Shown here: positions 5,846 through 8,408 of the stretch, one piece after another
Position numbering within the stretch: position 1 is the first letter of the stretch
Layout: each line of letters opens with the position of its first letter
Assembly: GCA_036794995.1 (NCBI GenBank)
Contig: DAIRFP010000227.1
Location: 1-8,408, forward strand
Direction: 5' to 3'
Source of the DNA: DAIRFP01 sp036794995
Lineage (GTDB): Bacteria; Desulfobacterota; Binatia; UBA9968
Length of the DNA stretch: 8,408 nucleotides
Program-made: the position numbers and the translations under genes
The notes under the pieces: generated by a model
What the model was told of the DNA's origin: nothing
Database searches by the model: none
Seen by the model: only the letters and a program-made list of their open reading frames with translations

Positions 5846-6810
5846 CGGGGGCGACCGGATTCATCGGTAGCGCGATAGCTCGAAGACTCGTAAAAGAAGG
5901 GTGGCGCGTACGCGCGCTCATCCGCGCGCCATTGCGGCGGCCGCGCCTCGAGGGAATCTCGATTCAGTGGGTTCCCGGCACGCTCGAAGATATTGAGCAC
6001 CTCGACAGCCTGGTGGGCGATGCGGATGCCGTGGTCCACTGCGCAGGGACGGTGCGCGGCATCACCGACGCCGATTTTTACCCTGTGAATGTTGAGGCGG
6101 TGTCACGGCTGGCGCAGATTGCCGCGATCAGAAGCCCCGCTCCCCGGTTCCTTTTAATTTCATCTTTGGCGGCTCGCGAACCAAATTTGTCGGCCTATGC
6201 GGCCAGCAAGCGGATGGGAGAGATCGCCCTATCCCAAATAGCGGGCGGTTTCGCGTGGACCGTGCTTCGCCCGCCAGCTGTCTATGGCCCCGGGGACCGT
6301 GCGATGCTTCCCTTGTTCCGGCTCATGCGGCGCGGGATCGCCCCGTTGCTGGGCCGAAATGACGCCAGGTTCTCTCTGCTCTATGTCGAAGACCTGGCCG
6401 AGGCGGTCATAAAATGGCTGGCCAGCGAGAGCCGAGAGAGCCGCGTGTTCGAATTGGATGACGGACACCCAAGGGGATATAGTTGGTGCGAGGTCACGGA
6501 AACGTTCGAGCGGCTTCGCGGAAAACCGGCGTTTCGTTTCCACGTGTCCGAGCTGCCCATGAATATCGCCGCGAAGCTTAATCAGATCGCCGCATCGGTA
6601 ATAGGATATGCACCAATGTTTACCCCAGGGAAAGTGCGCGAGATCAGGCATCCCGACTGGGTGTGTGATAACTCCATGTTTTGCCAGGCGACCCATTGGA
6701 CACCCATGGTGTGTCTAGAAGAAGGCCTGCGGGCGACTCTTGGCTTCATGGCAAGTGGTGTCGCTGGCCGGCAAACTTTACAAGACGGCCGCATCCATGA
6801 TAGAAAGTAA
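5824..6810 (+). CDS. cerR: CerR-like NAD(P)-dependent 3-oxo-ceramide reductase
   Basis: A 328-residue extended short-chain dehydrogenase/epimerase. The nucleotide-binding motif GATGFIG is at residues 9-15, VHCAGTVRGI follows at about 70, LLISSLAAR carries the catalytic serine, and YAASK provides Tyr125 and Lys129. LRPPAVYGPGD is the usual substrate-side motif of the family. ATG 5824 starts directly before the first beta strand, which fixes the start, and lies inside the upstream gene. In the Caulobacter ceramide operon the same position holds CerR, which reduces the 3-oxo group after N-acylation. The final 20 or so residues (after ATLGFM) look poor: the family usually ends near GLRxTLxWY, and an overlapping second frame appears better coding there. 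The alternative, a generic epimerase, is less likely in this context. Confidence 0.82.
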   Translation: MRGVIALTGATGFIGSAIARRLVKEGWRVRALIRAPLRRPRLEGISIQWVPGTLEDIEHLDSLVGDADAVVHCAGTVRGITDADFYPVNVEAVSRLAQIAAIRSPAPRFLLISSLAAREPNLSAYAASKRMGEIALSQIAGGFAWTVLRPPAVYGPGDRAMLPLFRLMRRGIAPLLGRNDARFSLLYVEDLAEAVIKWLASESRESRVFELDDGHPRGYSWCEVTETFERLRGKPAFRFHVSELPMNIAAKLNQIAASVIGYAPMFTPGKVREIRHPDWVCDNSMFCQATHWTPMVCLEEGLRATLGFMASGVAGRQTLQDGRIHDRK

Positions 6811-6892
6811 CCCGGTGGTGGCGCTGAGGAAAGTACGGCAACTCAAGTACCCGCGGATAAACGGATCACCTTCGCGGCCTCCCGCACGATGA
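6797..6892 (+). CDS. Possible small ORF bridging cerR and acp
   Basis: A frame overlapping the end of cerR reads VVSLAGKLYKTAASMIESNP and on through VVALRKVRQLKYPRINGSPS to RPPAR, with TGA at 6890-6892 overlapping the ATG of acp (ATGA). It could start at ATG 6797 (31 residues) or GTG 6755 (45 residues). Of its 45 codons, 29 end in G or C, against 8 of 19 for cerR's own frame over 6752-6808. No good Shine-Dalgarno precedes acp, so acp translation may depend on ribosomes ending here. It could equally be the true cerR C-terminus reached by a one-base shift near 6750, through mutation or sequence error. No family is recognised. Confidence 0.35.
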   Translation: MIESNPVVALRKVRQLKYPRINGSPSRPPAR

Positions 6893-7137
6893 GCCACTAC
6901 GAGTCGATACTTTCCCAACTCTATGAGATTTTAGGGCCGTACACGCCGGACGGGCAGAGCCTTTCCGAAGACACGGAATTCATATCCGATCTATGCCTCG
7001 ATTCGATGAAGGTCATGCAGCTCCTGCTTGATACCGAAGAACGGTTCGACATTTCCATTCCCTTGAACATCATCCCGGACGTGCGGACCGTCGGGCATTT
7101 CGCCCGGTGCGTCCAGCAACTCGTTGACCAAAGGTAA
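6889..7137 (+). CDS. Acyl carrier protein dedicated to sphingolipid synthesis
   Basis: An 82-residue carrier protein of standard ACP length. The phosphopantetheine site is Ser39 in DLCLDSMKVMQLLLDTEERF, matching the D-S-[LM] consensus followed by the E-E-x-F of helix II. Two helices follow (IIPDVRTVGHFARCVQQLV). The holo form carries acyl groups as thioesters in the cytoplasm. Its place between the acyl-AMP ligase/CerR pair and SPT marks it as the specialised ACP (acpR-type) that delivers the acyl chain to SPT rather than the housekeeping fatty-acid AcpP. Its stop shares one base with the next start (TAATG), so the two are very likely translationally coupled. A phosphopantetheinyl transferase must be supplied from elsewhere. 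Confidence 0.92.
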   Translation: MSHYESILSQLYEILGPYTPDGQSLSEDTEFISDLCLDSMKVMQLLLDTEERFDISIPLNIIPDVRTVGHFARCVQQLVDQR

Positions 7138-8318
7138 TGGCCCTTCTTGACAAATTCCGGCAACTTGCCGACGCCCGTGAGGCGCTGGCGCGATTGGGCG
7201 AGGACCCTTTCCGGGCGACGATTGAACGGATCCTGTCGCCAACTGAGGCCATTGTGAACGGCCGTCCAATGATCCTCGCGGGAACGAACAACTATCTTGG
7301 TCTCACCTTGGATACTCAATGTATAGAAGCGGCGGTCCGAGCCGTGCGAGAAGAAGGAACGGGAACTACCGGATCCAGAATGGCTAACGGCAGCTATAGC
7401 GGGCACGTTGCGTTAGAGAAGGAGCTTGCGGACTTTTATGGACGCCGGTGGTGTCTCGTGTTCTCAACCGGGTACGTTGCCAATCTGGGCCTTATTTCGG
7501 CGCTCACCGGGCCGGGAGATGTGATCCTTATCGATGCCGATTGCCATGCAAGCATTTATGACGGCTGCCGGATGAGCGGGGCAGAAGTCATTCGGTTCCG
7601 CCACAACGATGTCGGTGATCTCGACAAGCGGCTGAGACGTTTTGGGGAGCGTCGTGCCAACGCGCTGATCGTCGTGGAAGGCATCTATAGCACGCTGGGA
7701 GATCGAGCGGCGCTGGCGGAAGTCGCGGCGGTAAAACAGGAGCATGGCGCTTGTTTGCTTGTAGACGAAGCCCATTCGCTTGGAGTGCTGGGGGAACAGG
7801 GCCGCGGACTTTCAGAGGAGAGTGATGTCGAAAGCAGCGTCGATTTTATCGTCGGCACATTCAGCAAAAGCCTGGGAGCCACCGGCGGATTTTGTGTCTC
7901 GGATCATCCCGAGGCGGAGCTTATCCGATATGGGAGCCGCCCGTATATTTTCACCGCATCTCCCTCCCCGGCGGTGGTTGCGTCGACCAGAGCCGCTTTA
8001 AACAGGCTCCGAGTCGAGCCTGAACTGCGTGTCCTGCTGTGGAACAATGCGCGGCGATTGTATCAGTCATTGCAGGAGATGGGATTCAGACTGGGTCCCG
8101 AGGTTAGTCCGATCGTCGCGGTCCGGTTCGAGCAGCGCGAAGAAGCGATCGGCTTGTGGAACGCCCTCCTGGATCAAGGAGTATATGTCAACATTATTTT
8201 GCCGCCGGCGACTCCCGACGGCGGCAGCCTGCTTCGGTGTAGCGCGACTGCGGCGCACACGCCGGACCAGATCGATCGAATCTGCAAAGCGTTTGCTACC
8301 GCTAGGGCATTAACCTGA
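7137..8318 (+). CDS. spt: Serine palmitoyltransferase (alpha-oxoamine synthase family)
   Basis: A 393-residue PLP enzyme, the normal length for soluble bacterial SPT and its relatives AONS (BioF) and KBL. Seen in order: NNYLGLT near 50, TGTTGSRMANGSYSGHVALE at about 79-98, the cofactor-stacking histidine in DADCHASIYDG (His137), DEAHSLGVLG (Asp210, His213), and the PLP lysine in GTFSKSLGATGG (Lys244). The C-terminal small domain closes with LRCSATAAHTPDQIDRI. SPT condenses L-serine with an acyl thioester, releasing CO2, to give a 3-oxo long-chain base, the first committed step of sphingolipid synthesis. The operon partners favour SPT over BioF, which they would not suit. ATG 7137 overlaps the acp stop. 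A BioF or KBL assignment from sequence alone cannot be fully excluded. Confidence 0.88.
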   Translation: MALLDKFRQLADAREALARLGEDPFRATIERILSPTEAIVNGRPMILAGTNNYLGLTLDTQCIEAAVRAVREEGTGTTGSRMANGSYSGHVALEKELADFYGRRWCLVFSTGYVANLGLISALTGPGDVILIDADCHASIYDGCRMSGAEVIRFRHNDVGDLDKRLRRFGERRANALIVVEGIYSTLGDRAALAEVAAVKQEHGACLLVDEAHSLGVLGEQGRGLSEESDVESSVDFIVGTFSKSLGATGGFCVSDHPEAELIRYGSRPYIFTASPSPAVVASTRAALNRLRVEPELRVLLWNNARRLYQSLQEMGFRLGPEVSPIVAVRFEQREEAIGLWNALLDQGVYVNIILPPATPDGGSLLRCSATAAHTPDQIDRICKAFATARALT

Positions 8319-8342
8319 GCTGACTATCCAGCCGCGGTGGCC

Positions 8343-8408
8343 ATGATGACTTACCGGACATCAGGGTTCCGATTCTGCGACGCTCTCTTCGGACGACATA
8401 GGGCAGAA
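8343..8408 (+). CDS. Possible start of a further + strand gene (partial)
   Basis: ATG 8343 (or 8346) opens a frame, MMTYRTSGFRFCDALFGRHR, that is still open at the window end. It lies 24 bases after the spt stop with no terminator-like hairpin and T-run between them, so it could be a fifth operon gene. The upstream sequence has only a weak ribosome binding site, and 22 codons are too few to identify a family. Confidence 0.25.
   Translation, partial: MMTYRTSGFRFCDALFGRHRAE

Noticed and set aside
1..8408. CRISPR array, insertion-sequence transposase or rRNA
   Set aside because: No regularly spaced repeats, no DDE or tyrosine transposase motifs, and no rRNA signatures were found on either strand.

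Overview
The window divides into two contrasting halves. Positions 1 to about 3620 look like a decaying accessory island, holding small membrane-peptide genes, a truncated spoVG-like gene, a frameshifted DUF262 (GmrSD-type) restriction gene and a frameshifted potassium-channel gene. From about 3640 to 8318 there is an intact, tightly packed + strand operon that closely matches the bacterial ceramide (sphingolipid) operon known from Caulobacter: fatty acyl-AMP ligase, CerR-like reductase, dedicated acyl carrier protein (ACP), serine palmitoyltransferase (SPT). The two halves meet at an intact MarR-family regulator (- strand) and a 3'-half tRNA-Gly(CCC) fragment that looks like the scar of an integration event.

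Region by region. 155-882 (+): a run of closely spaced small ORFs, namely a 26-residue membrane peptide, a 120-residue exported basic protein, and a two-segment membrane protein interrupted by an amber codon. Its last ORF overlaps (ATGA) the start of spoVG. About 34 codons of spoVG remain before it joins, in antisense, the cut-off end of a DUF262 gene (988-1961, -) that carries three frameshifts. 1983-2640 has no recognisable gene. 2640-2975 (+) holds a pore-domain ion-channel remnant spread over three frames. 2981-3454 (-) is the MarR gene.

3577-3617 (-) is the tRNA-Gly half. A promoter-like TTGACT/TTATAA pair at 3644-3672 precedes a leader of about 320 bases with several inverted repeats, two of which are mutually exclusive, and a chain of start/stop-overlapping mini-ORFs just before the acyl-AMP ligase.

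How the operon should work (by family knowledge): the acyl-AMP ligase activates a fatty acid and loads it on the small ACP; SPT condenses the acyl group with L-serine to a 3-oxo long-chain base; after N-acylation by a ceramide synthase not seen in this window, the CerR-like reductase reduces the 3-oxo group. The genes overlap or abut, except for 78 bases between cerR and acp, where a second frame that ends in an ATGA overlap with acp looks coding.

The host is most likely a Gram-negative bacterium of moderately high GC content that makes sphingolipids. Deltaproteobacteria-like or Methylomirabilota-like lineages are guesses; the sequence alone does not settle it.
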